NCBI GenBank assembly: GCA_024509875.1
Contig: JAMPIV010019869.1
Location: forward strand, 1 to 64,000
Length of the DNA: 64,000 nucleotides
DNA from: Oreohelix idahoensis
Taxonomy: Eukaryota; Mollusca; Gastropoda; Stylommatophora; Oreohelicidae
Reading direction: 5' to 3'
The notes beneath the pieces were generated by a model. It saw only the letters and a list, made by a program, of their open reading frames with translations, ran no database searches and was not told where the DNA came from. How positions within the stretch are numbered: the first letter of the stretch is position 1; each line of letters starts with the position of its first letter. Position numbers and translations under genes: made by a program. Shown here in pieces: positions 54,078-64,000 of this stretch.

Positions 54078-55605
54078 ACATGTTTGCATACATGACAATT
54101 TAGTAGCTGTTATCTCTATATTGTAGTTTGTGTTCTGCCCAGGCATAGTAAATCTGGAAAAAGGGTACACAGAGTTAATGACTCTTCTTACATGAAGAAG
54201 ATTAGCTATTTCTTCCCCAAGAGCTATGTGGCGTGCCAAAATTTGGTGCATTATCTCTGAAAGGGTGTGGTGGTTTCTCTGTTTGATGCAAGGATGTTTC
54301 TGTCCAGTTGGGTTTTCACATAGTTTTAAAATTTAGGGATTGGTTCGTTTCACATTTTTTTAAAGTATGATGCTATTATACACAGTTGTAAAGGAAACTG
54401 AATGAGTAGGAATAAAACACAAACCTGGGACAAAACAAAACCTTAGTTCAAATCACTCGCCCTGAAATCTGGCCTCCTGTGGGAAAATTGGTCCTGAATA
54501 CTCGCTTCTCATCCTTTTAGTTATTGTCCCAATGGCTGCCTGGCATGGCTGTTGGGCTACAGTTAGATTCCCTCATGCATTTACTTTACATCAGTGGTTC
54601 CGAAAGTGGGCAGTACCACCCCGAGGGGGGTGGCATTTGGAGTATCCAAGAGAATAAGGGTAGCAGGGGGCGATCAGTAGTAAGGGGTTGGTTAATGATT
54701 TGACAGACTTACCATCTACACATACAGGCATTTTTGATTATACAGGTCCCTGGTGTGAGCTCTTAAAATAAGAACATAGCCTGAACAAATCCTAATCCAC
54801 CTCTCCTCCCTAACTTCGCCCGTTCTAGTTTCTCATGTACCCTATAACAGAGGTTGACAACGTATGCACATCTCTCACTGGTTGTGTTACTAGGATTATT
54901 AAGCAAAGCATAGTTTCATCTACATGTGCCATCCTGAGCTCAGGTAAACACCGCTGATCAGACATTTTAACTGTAATCGTCTGCTCTGAAAGCAGGTGTG
55001 AAGGATAACAAAGACCCTATTGTCCACTAGGTCAACCCTGAAAAAAAGAGAAACTAACAACAAGAAGCATGTGGTCAGCTCACTAAGATTTAGTCAGAAT
55101 CTTTTTGAAGGTGATAGCCAGTGCTAAATAGTGTTTACCAGTTTAATATAGTGTCATTTTCACTGGCAGCCGACGAAATTGGATATCTGCAGATGTTTAA
55201 AAAAGGACCGACTTTGCTTTGTTGCAGTTTGATTGTATCAGTGCATAGGTGGGCTAGTGATAACGTGATATCTGTGATACAAGACTTTTGGTTCCAGAAA
55301 TTCATATATGAACGCTATCTTGCATTGTGGAAAAGGTTAAGATGTTATGTAATGCCTTTCCAACATTTTATTTAGAGTAGAATGGTTTCAGTAGTCGACT
55401 ACCTTCTTTCCAAGCAAAGAAACAGACTGCAAATTAATGAGAGAGGGGGTCTGAGACTCCTGAGTAACTTTAAGCCTGATGTTGAGAAGCTGATATCACT
55501 ATACCAGGCTCATACATCTCATTAATGTTTAAAAAAATGAAGTAAAAGGGTTACGAATGTACTCTTTTATACTGCTGATGATTAAGTTGGTTATACTGGA
55601 TTCAG

Positions 55606-55916
<311 letters not shown>

Positions 55917-56219
55917 GAGCCATGCGGGCGGTGACTCAAAAAAGTTGCGAAACACTGTTTTACATGATATTAAATAAAAGTAAAACTATATGCTGCAAAT
56001 AATACTACAACACTTAAATATATTCTTCAGCCAATTTAAACAACCACGTATGTATTACTAGATATGTTCCCATAAATATACTACCTGTTTCAGAATACTG
56101 TCTCTGGAAACAAAATATGGCATCCATTTTGCTACCTGGGTAAAACCTAAAAACCAACTTGGATAGAATGAGTTAAGATTTAATCATTTCTGGGCTTCCT
56201 CTGGAATATATATTCCTTT

Positions 56220-56780
56220 ACAATCAATCAACACCCTTTACTTCCCCAAGCCTGCTAACAAAATACAACATCAGAGTCACTCTACAGTGGGTACAAGGGC
56301 ACACAAATATACCAGGCAGCAATAAAGCAGACAGACTAGCAAAACTAGGAGCAAGCATGGTTCAGACAAACTCTCCAGCAAACATGCAGACAGCTAAATG
56401 AATACTCCAAAACTTCAAAGAGGAATGGCTTAACCGATGGGCAAAAGTGTCTACTGGACATGCCTTGTATAAAGAAATGGCCCATCCCAACAAAAATGAC
56501 AACATTAATAACCTACGACGAGTGGAGCAGAACACAATCTTCCAACTAAGAAAAGAACACACCAGACTCCACAAGTACTTAAACAAATTAAACCCCACAC
56601 GAGCCTAATTGCTGCAACTGTACCCATCCGTATGAGACAGTTCAGCATGTGCTGCTCACTTGCCCAGGACTCTCCACGGAAATACGACAGCTATTGCCGG
56701 GCTCCCCAACAATCACAAACACTCTATACAGCACCACTCAACAGCTACAGAACACATGCACATTCTTCAGCTTGGTATTG
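56220..56780 (+). pseudogene. LINE fragment: RNase H end and C-terminus
   Basis: Reads TLQWVQGHTNIPGSNKADRL (end of RNase H with its final Asp), then a stop at 56399, then TIFQLRKEHTRLHKYLNKLN and broken Cys/His sequence. Same family as 10005-10670 on the other strand. Dead copy in the GRHPR intron. Confidence 0.75.
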
Positions 56781-56829
56781 ACTGCTAAAGAGTGAAGAGC
56801 TCAGCAGCCCTAGTTAATCAACAACAACA

Positions 56830-57165
56830 ACAACTGCCCCAAGGAGCACGGGCCTTCATGAAACACATGCCAAGTCCTGTCACATGCCATCAGCTCAAGA
56901 TATTTCCACATCTTCCTCATCATTTTCATATCTGACTCCAGTTCTCTTCTCCATGTGTTCTCTGATCATCTCTACTTTTCTTACTCTGGGCTTTCCAGAA
57001 CTAGGACTGCCTGGTAATGCTAGCAACAGATTTCCTTAATGTGTGTTCAATCCATCACCAGCATCTTTTTCTCATCTCTTCTTCCCCTGGCACTTGTCTT
57101 GTTCTTGTCATCAGTTCCACATTGGTGACCTTGTCATACCTTTTCAATCCTCTGTTCTACACAAG
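56830..57165 (-). mobile_element. RTE-like LINE 3' fragment
   Basis: Antisense RTE-like tail, one of the longest here, including the single-copy CAGTTCCACATTGGTGACC that forms the 17.4-kb minisatellite elsewhere. Confidence 0.7.
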
Positions 57166-57389
57166 CACCCATTTATGAAAGTCTGTAACAGCATGTACTA
57201 ACGTGTATTTTTTTAAAAGCTGATAGCTTCACAAGGCCCTGCCATGGAACTCTTCAGAAAAATAAGAACAGGAAGGCCTGGATAATTACAGTGATGGAGT
57301 AAACAAACATGGGAAAGTGTTGAGAATAGACAGACCTAGAGAATTGCACAATATAGTAAAACAGTATATAACACGAACTCAAATTAATA

Positions 57390-58723
57390 CGAGGGATGGT
57401 CAAAAAGTAATGCCTCGTAATTTTTAATTTCATTCAATAGGCAAGAAACAGATAAAATTCACATTGAAATGTAGCCCCAAGTCTGAACTTCAAAAATTTA
57501 TTTCTCAATGTAGTCTCCGTTATTTGTTACAGTTTTTGTTCATCTTCTCACAAGGGCATGTATCCCCGCATGGTAAAAATTTGTGTCCTTTTTCCTAAAC
57601 TACTGGCGTTTAAGGGTCTCGGTGTCCTCAAAGTGATGTCCGCGAAGATCTTCTTTCAGTGGTCCAAACAATGGAAGTCAGAAGGTGCAAGATCGAGACT
57701 GTAAGGAGGATGTGGTAATAATGTCCAGCCAAATTCTGCAATCGCATCAATGGTGCGTTTAGCGGTGTGTGGCGTGGCATTATCGTGCAACAGTAGTGCA
57801 GTTCTCTGATCTTTTAATGGGTAAAGTCGCCGAAGACGACCTCTAAGCTTCTTCAAAGTTTCAATGTAACAGTCTGCATTCACCTCACTGTGTTTCCCTG
57901 TTCCAAGAAGTCGAGAAGAATCACACCCTTCTCATGCCAAAACACGGAGGCCATAACTTTCCCTACAGATGGTGAACTTTTGAACTTCTTTCTTGTCAGC
58001 GATGTTGTGTGATGCCATTCCATTGACTGCCTCTTGGATTCTGGTTAAAAAAAATGAACCCAAGTCTCATCACCTGTCACAATATTCGATAAAAACTCTT
58101 CTCCATCAGTTTCGTAACGGTGCAGGAGGTTGATGGCTATGGTTTTCCTTGTTTCTTTATGTCTGTGTCAACATTCTGGGTACCCAGCGTGCACAAACTT
58201 TTGAATAACCCAGGTCTTTAATGATGTTGTGGACACTGCCTTTATTAATGGACAACATGGAAGAAAGTTCATCCAGTGTTACCCGACGGTCACCATGAAT
58301 GATGCCATCAACTCGATGAATGTTGTGTGGAGTCACTGCGGTAGACGGACGGCCAGTCCGCTTTGCGTCAGCCATTGAGGATTGACCTACTTCAGCTTTG
58401 TCACAACGATGTACCCAACGTCAGACAGTGCTAACATCCACTGTTGAATCTCCATAAACATTCTTCAAACGTTCGTGGATGCGAATTTGGGGTCTCGCTT
58501 TCAGCATTGAGAAATTCTATGACATAACGTTGTTTTAACCGAACGTCTTTGGCAGCCATTTTTAAACTGTTACAGTGGTGCCACCTGTTACTGAAACAGG
58601 TTGGTAATGCTATACAGTGCAGAAGAGTGTTTGAGGAATCCTGCTAAATTTACAAATTGCACACCGATGCAGTTTATTTACATACATAAAAAATAGGAGG
58701 CATTACTTTTTGACCTTCCCTCG
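57390..58723 (-). mobile_element. mariner transposon
   Basis: Inverted ends CGAGGGATGGTCAAAAAGTA and, from the right, CGAGGGAAGGTCAAAAAGTA, with TA on both outer sides (57388-57389 and 58724-58725). 1334 bp, the usual mariner size. The ends remain well matched although the gene is broken. Confidence 0.92.
57590..58559 (-). pseudogene. mariner transposase, broken
   Basis: From the first ATG at 58559 the frame is interrupted by several stops and frameshifts. Recognisable parts: GRPSTAVTP between the helix-turn-helix motifs, VTLDELSSMLSINKGSV, and the DDE part with LHDNATPHTAKRTID and PHPPYSLDLAPSDFHCL. The catalytic Asp residues of HDNATPHTA and LAPSD are present. It cannot produce a full-length protein. 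Confidence 0.88.
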
Positions 58724-59173
58724 TATATAAAGATCAATGATGGTGTGAGGATAAGGGGTAGTCTGATGGTGCTCGTGTCGATGATGGCAGATAATTGGTA
58801 GATTTGGTGTAATCTCAAACACCCCTGGGCTTTCTCACCCCTTTTCACCTTGTTAACAACAGGGCAGCTGTGAGAGACTTTACTTTGTTTGTTTGTTGTT
58901 TTTTTCTTTTCATTTTTGTTGTTTATTTTATTTTTACTGTTTGTTTGTTTCTTGGACAGGGGAGGTCACACACACATACACAATTCTGGTTTTGATTCAC
59001 TCTATTTGGTCTGAGTGGAGGGGGGAAGAAGTTACTATATTGTCTTTAATTTATTACACTATATATCCTAATTATTACCCATCAAGGGTTGAACTGAATA
59101 CTTTGTCAACAACAACAAAAATGAGACAGACCAATATGTCTTGGAGAAAAAGGAAGTGAATTAGAAGTTCTAC

Positions 59174-59344
59174 CTTCTTTCAGTCTGCGAGAGGCTGCAA
59201 GCAGTAGTGCAACTGTCAGTTCTGCTACAGCAGCAGTCAAGATTCCAGGTGTATATCCCACTCTTATGTTGCGTTTTCCACATTCTTTCAGATCAATATG
59301 TTCAAAACCAACAGACATGGTGGAAACAACCTTCAAGTTCGACC
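59174..59344 (-). CDS. GRHPR: GRHPR, internal exon
   Basis: 171 bp between a TTTGTCTCCAG acceptor and a GAAG/GTAGAA donor. Encodes [39 protein letters not shown] and [11 protein letters not shown], matching the end of the catalytic domain's first half in GRHPR (the family pattern ISTMSVG, RVGYTP, AELAVSLLL). Exit phase matches the exon at 53482, so no exon is missing between them. The N-terminal exons should lie at higher coordinates. I did not find them before the second gypsy element and they may be beyond the window. Confidence 0.9.
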
Positions 59345-62289
59345 CTGGAGACAAATGATGAGACAAGTTCAACATAAATAATTATAAAAGTTATCCCAAC
59401 TAACATAATTACTGATGTATGTTACATCGGTCAGTCGCACTCAAAATAGTAACTCGCGCCAGAAAAAAAAGTGCGCAACGCACGGTGTGCAACTTGCGCG
59501 GCGTGGGTGTTATATAAAACATTTATAACACATAAGGAAGGCTACCCTCTGTCCTGTACTTACTGTTCTTAGTCTTCTATCATTTACTAGACAGAGTATT
59601 AAGGTCTTTGTCTTGTGTAAGTCTGACCTATACTGTATAATAGGGGAACAACAGAAGTGATTGCGTCATTAATAGGCTGGACTGCCCATGGTAAATTTCC
59701 GGTGTTATGTGTTGCGGGTCGCACTAATGACCTGTCATCGAAGCATCATTTTTTGGTGATGCCTAGATGGCAGGGAGGATAGTGTGATTCGCTTGCATAG
59801 CTATGCGAAGTTGTCGCAAGGAAGGTCCTGGGTAAGCCACTCACGTCTGTTGTTTGCACGGAAGGTCCTGGGTAAGCCACTCACGTCTGTTGTTTTTCTG
59901 TTGTGTAGTTTTCTACTTCTTTATTTCTTACGAGTGCCTGAAAACATACCTTTATGTTTGTCTAATATTTATTTACTGTTATATGAAACAAATACTTTGG
60001 TTTTTTTTTTTTATTCTTTCACGAAATTAGTAGTGCTCAACAAAGAAAAAGTGCATAAAAATTGGTGTGCATGAGCCCTCACCCGATGTACAAATCATGA
60101 AAACTTGAAAGTTTTTGTTAAAACCACTTATTATCATGGAACACTCTTTGAAAACAATCCACGCACTTTCACACGAAATGTTGTCATCAAAGAACTTTTA
60201 AATTGAATCTAAAATAACATAATTCTTGCCGTGTGTACGTTGGTCACAGCTGAGGAATGCAACTGTAGTGAAATTGACAGAGATACAACGGTAAAATACC
60301 TCCAAAGATAACATTTAAGGATAAAAACATAATGCGTAGGCTGCGAATAGTACATGATCGCCTAGACCGCGGGTCATCATCCTCCATAATAATTGACTTG
60401 CTAGACAGGAGGGGAACGGCGGATAAAAAGGAAAAAATATGACTGGAAAGATTGCGTGAGACTAGAAAGGCTAAGGAGACGCAATTGGGGGGGAAACGGA
60501 GAAAAGTCACGTTTCCCAAGTTGACATAAAAAGTAAGCAACTCGACAGAAGGGACCATAGATATGTTACGCCACAGTCATTTATTGGACGCTTTTGCGCG
60601 ATACCAAGCCTTTGATTTGAATTCAGCGGCTAAACGCAGATGTTGAAATATTACAAAATTTAAAAAGTAACTTTTTCATAATATTAATGTTAGGAATATA
60701 AAAATTAGTTGGCCGGATGGCCCATTCTGAGCAGTGAACTAATATGTTCTTAATTTTACAAACGGATAGATAATATTGAAGATAATGACAAAAGACAGTG
60801 TTGTTCACATCATCGACAGACTGTATTGAATCTAAAAGTGTCGCTAATTGCACAAAAAAACACGACCTCGAGACGCAGGTGTTCAAATCTACTTAGTATG
60901 GAAGAGACGGGATATTGTGGTGGCTGTGTCTAAAAATAACTTTTAACGACAAAATTTTGGAGGGGAGAGAAAGGTTGGTTCAAAAATCAAGTACATTTTG
61001 TAGAAACGCAAGTAGAGACGGACAGACTAACAGATAAACATCCATACTTGACTGAAGCATGACTGAAATGACTTTAGTGTAGGAAATTTGAAATTTAAAA
61101 TAAACCTAGGCAGTGATTGGCCACAGACAATCATTTTATTAGCGCTCAGTCGCGCAAGTGGGGCCATTCTTCAATAGTTGTTCAGTGATAGACACAGATT
61201 TTAAAGTGTGGTGATTTCCATATGAAAGAAAGTGAAAGAAGTTTAGGGACGCCATACTATAGCCAGCAGCTCAGCTGAGTTTTGCTAGCAATTCTGTGTT
61301 ATTTATTCATAATCTGGTAAGATTGAAATTATTTCCTTATATATTTTGAATATTGTTTCATGTTTGAGTGATTTGATACTGCCATATCGAAATCTAGCCT
61401 TACAAACAAGTAGGGATTTGCTCTAGACCCCCCGCCCAAGTCAGGGTCTAGGGACCAACAATGTACATAAACTCCAGCAAGGGTTAGGCAAGACAGATCA
61501 AGTGTTGAGAATAATGAAACATATTACCTATCCTCTTTTAGGGCAGAAAACTAATAAATATTTTTCAGAATCTATAGTCTGGGAGGATCTATCTGATGTA
61601 AAACCACCATGGTAAATGTGCTGTTTGGTCAGAGAGATCTGACCTGTCTGTATGATGTGGTTGTTGTGTCAGTGTTGTGTCCAGACGTGGGTAGAGAATA
61701 GATTTTGACACATGGCCCATACTTTGATTGCAGAGCTGTGAGTTTCTGTTGTCAACAAAGCAGTGTCTATTCAGTTGGTGACTTACTCGAGTGTATCTGT
61801 GCAGTTCTTGTGACAGAGACCACCATTATTGCCCGCCAGCACGGAGAGGTGGGACCACCAGATTTCAGCACCAGAGCTACAACTACAAGATGAGTGAGCC
61901 TCTGGTCTGCTGGACATTCACCAACGCTTTGTAGTTACTAATATCCCCATAAAAATTCCCACCATTTTCTGGACACTGTGTAGTCAATATAGACAGGTGT
62001 GATGAGGCCACCCCAACAGCACAAACATTAACTATCCTCCCAAGTAGATGACTACTAGAACATTTTAATAAAACTAACTAGTATAGTACATATATATGTA
62101 CACTATTGCATTTATGATATAATATTCCATGCATTTCTTTCATAATCTCTAAATCCTTTTAAGTTCTGGTCAACCTAAAAAATTGATCCAGAACAAAATA
62201 AATGTAATATAATTCTATCAAAAAATTTTACACTATTGAGTTAGTTCAGTGTGTTGTAATATTTGTTAAATATTATTAGTCTACTTAAA
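59345..62289. other. No gene recognised; start of the second LTR lies here
   Basis: AT-rich. Contains a perfect 40-bp tandem duplication at 59821-59860 and 59861-59900 (GAAGGTCCTGGGTAAGCCAC...). The 5' LTR of the second gypsy element must begin in this stretch, but without a second copy I cannot place its start. Upstream GRHPR exons could also hide here, though I did not see one. Confidence 0.45.
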
Positions 62290-62524
62290 TATCTGTGGGT
62301 ATATCTATATCTATCACACCACATTACATATCATAACCCTAGACACTTTACGTAGCCACATTCATTAGAGAAAAAAAAAAGGAATAGTGTGAGGTCGTAG
62401 TGGTAGCAAGAAAGGCCTTCTGACAATTCACAACTACATCTTATCTCAGGAGCCTTCACAGCTGGCCTCATACAATTACATTTAGTAATATCACCATCAT
62501 ACAATACCATCAAACACCACTACA
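62290..62524 (+). repeat. 3' part of the LTR of a second gypsy element
   Basis: Resembles the last 250 bp of the first element's LTR: ACCCTAGACACTTTACGTAGC, GTGGTAGCAAGAAAGG, CCTTCACAGCTGGCCTCA, ending ACACCACTACA directly before a primer site. The more 5' part has diverged too far to follow by eye. Confidence 0.75.
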
Positions 62525-62529
62525 TATAT

Positions 62530-62548
62530 TGGGGTCTTGTCCAGGGAT
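62530..62548 (+). other. Primer-binding site of the second gypsy element
   Basis: TGGGGTCTTGTCCAGGGAT in the position matching 1924-1941 of the first element. It differs at several bases, so it may be mutated or match a different tRNA. Confidence 0.6.
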
Positions 62549-62791
62549 AATTAGCCCAACAGTAATATTAGGATCTCCTGGTGGGAGAAATAAAAGTAGG
62601 GAAATAAATTGTAAAATTTCCTTTAAAATTAAAAGTGTCCCTGCAGATAAAAGTTGGTGAATCTTCACAGCCAGTAATAATTAATTAGTTAACTGGTTAG
62701 TTAGAATTAGTTAGACTATAGTCATAAGAAGTACTTAGTGTATTTACTGGTTAGAGATTTATCTTGTATATTATTATATTGTCTAAAAAGT

Positions 62792-64000
62792 ATGGCGGAG
62801 CTGGCAAAATTTAGATCAGCTGCTGTGCTCACCGCGAAGGAGATGGGAATGGATGGTCAGATTTTAATTCAATACGTAACGGCTGAATGTGATAAATATA
62901 TTGAAAGGGAAGATAGAAAGGTAGCTGAAGAGAAGAGGTTACAAATTGAGGCTGATAGAGAAATTAAGAGGCTGCAGATTGAGGCAGAAGAAAAACGACA
63001 GCAAAGGGAGGCAGAAGAAAAACGACAGCAAAGGGAGGCAGAAGAAAAAAGGTTGACTGCCGAAAGGGAGGCAGAAGATAGAAGGTTGCAAAGGGAGCAC
63101 GAATTACGACTAAGGGAGCTGGAATTACAAGGCCAGGCTCCTGAAAATGGTGCCAGCCCTTTTGCCTCAGATGCTACGCCCAGTCTGGGAGCCTCAAACT
63201 CAGCTATGGGGTTTCATTTAGACCATTTTGTTGAAAAAGACGATGACATAGAGGGGTACCTAGGACGTTTTGAGTTATTAGCTACTACATATGGGTTAGA
63301 GAGAGAGAGGTGGAGTTTAAAGCTATCACAGGGATTGAGAGGTACTTCTTATGAAGTATTTGCCAAAATGAACAGGGAAGACCAAGACAATTATGACATG
63401 TTAAAGCAGGCTTTGTTATTAAGGTACGAGAAGAATGGTGAATTTTATCGTAAGAAATTTAGAAATGCCAAACTGTTGTCTGGGGAGACATACCACCAAT
63501 TCTCTGCTAGACTAGAAACCTATTTGGAGAAATGGACGGCTCTGGGGAAGACCCAAGATCTTAAAGAAATGATCATGATTGAGCAATTGAGAGAGTCCAT
63601 GGCTCCAGACATGAGAAAATTTCTCATGGAACAAGGTGCAGAGAAGTTGGGGGAAATTTTAAATGTTGCTGAGAGGTATCAGGCAGCCCAGGCAGAGGTA
63701 AGTGGTGCTAAAAAGAAGCACATAGACAATTTTAAAGCTCCACAGCAATTTAATAAATTTGATAATAGAGAGCAGGGAAATAAAGGTAGGACAAACTTTG
63801 AGCGGCCAAGAAATGACTATCGCGACAGAAACTCACAGTTCAATGACCAAAAGTTCAATGAAAGAAAACCGTTGAACCAAGGAAAAAGATGGTGTAAATG
63901 GTGCAAGAAGGATAACCATAACACCGAATTTTGTAGAAGGAAACCTTCAAACATTGCTGCAATGAAGTCGGGGACGCAAAGATTAAAGGTTAATCCTAAT
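62792..64000 (+). CDS. gag of a second gypsy element, SCAN-like (runs off the window)
   Basis: Open from ATG 62792 (MAELAKFRSAAVLTAKEMGM) to the window end, 403 codons without a stop. N-terminal coiled coil with 27-bp coding repeats (EEKRQQREA twice), then an acidic-to-neutral linker (PENGASPFASDA). The SCAN-like domain follows: WSLKLSQGLRGTSYEVFAKM, ETYHQFSARLETYLEKW, QLRESMAPDMRKFLMEQGAE. The zinc knuckle CKWCKKDNHNTEFC is C-X2-C-X4-H-X4-C. Clearly related to the gag at 2109, but without its frameshift and stop. Pol would follow to the right. Confidence 0.9.
   Translation, partial: MAELAKFRSAAVLTAKEMGMDGQILIQYVTAECDKYIEREDRKVAEEKRLQIEADREIKRLQIEAEEKRQQREAEEKRQQREAEEKRLTAEREAEDRRLQREHELRLRELELQGQAPENGASPFASDATPSLGASNSAMGFHLDHFVEKDDDIEGYLGRFELLATTYGLERERWSLKLSQGLRGTSYEVFAKMNREDQDNYDMLKQALLLRYEKNGEFYRKKFRNAKLLSGETYHQFSARLETYLEKWTALGKTQDLKEMIMIEQLRESMAPDMRKFLMEQGAEKLGEILNVAERYQAAQAEVSGAKKKHIDNFKAPQQFNKFDNREQGNKGRTNFERPRNDYRDRNSQFNDQKFNERKPLNQGKRWCKWCKKDNHNTEFCRRKPSNIAAMKSGTQRLKVNPN

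Noticed and set aside
60244..60886. N-terminal GRHPR exons on the - strand
   Set aside because: The frames here show no similarity to the GRHPR N-terminus.

Overview
This window is animal nuclear DNA that is very rich in mobile elements. Two host genes can be recognised, each split by introns with normal GT/AG borders. One is a COMMD6-like COMM-domain gene on the + strand, with exons at 15184-15342 and 30019-30078. The other is a glyoxylate/hydroxypyruvate reductase (GRHPR) gene on the - strand, with exons at 59174-59344 and 52875-53482. Almost everything else is retrotransposons, DNA transposons, SINEs, minisatellites and decayed fragments. The mix (I-like LINEs with RNase H, a Gmr1-like Ty3/gypsy element, piggyBac, mariner, hAT, tRNA-derived SINEs) fits an aquatic invertebrate. 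I lean towards a lophotrochozoan such as a mollusc, but nothing here proves it.

Layout. 1-8522: a Ty3/gypsy element with about 2.4 kb LTRs, SCAN-like Gag and an unusual integrase-before-RT order; the left LTR runs off the window. 8523-15183: SINEs, LINE 3' fragments and a tandem repeat. 15184-30078: the visible COMMD6-like gene, whose 14.7 kb intron holds two nearly full-length LINEs head to head (19148-29534), each with its own target-site duplication, the two duplications overlapping. 30540-33350: a decayed RT and a 65-bp minisatellite. 33563-35800: a piggyBac element with a broken transposase. 36000-45350: SINEs, repeats and a 37-bp minisatellite. 45482-49817: another I-like LINE, cut by a SINE. 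49919-50769: an internally deleted relative of the piggyBac element. 52600-59344: the GRHPR exons, whose intron contains a hAT-like element, LINE debris and a mariner. 62290-64000: the 5' part of a second gypsy element related to the first, with an open gag frame running off the end.

How the parts relate. The I-like LINEs and several short elements share (GAA)n 3' tails, so the LINEs may mobilise the SINEs. Two minisatellites grew from neighbouring parts of one interspersed repeat family (called R1 here), and a third extends the end of an RTE-like fragment. The first gypsy element has nearly identical LTRs but a defective coding region, so it probably moved using proteins from an intact relative. 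Family labels R1, S1, S2 and S3 are local names used only in this annotation.
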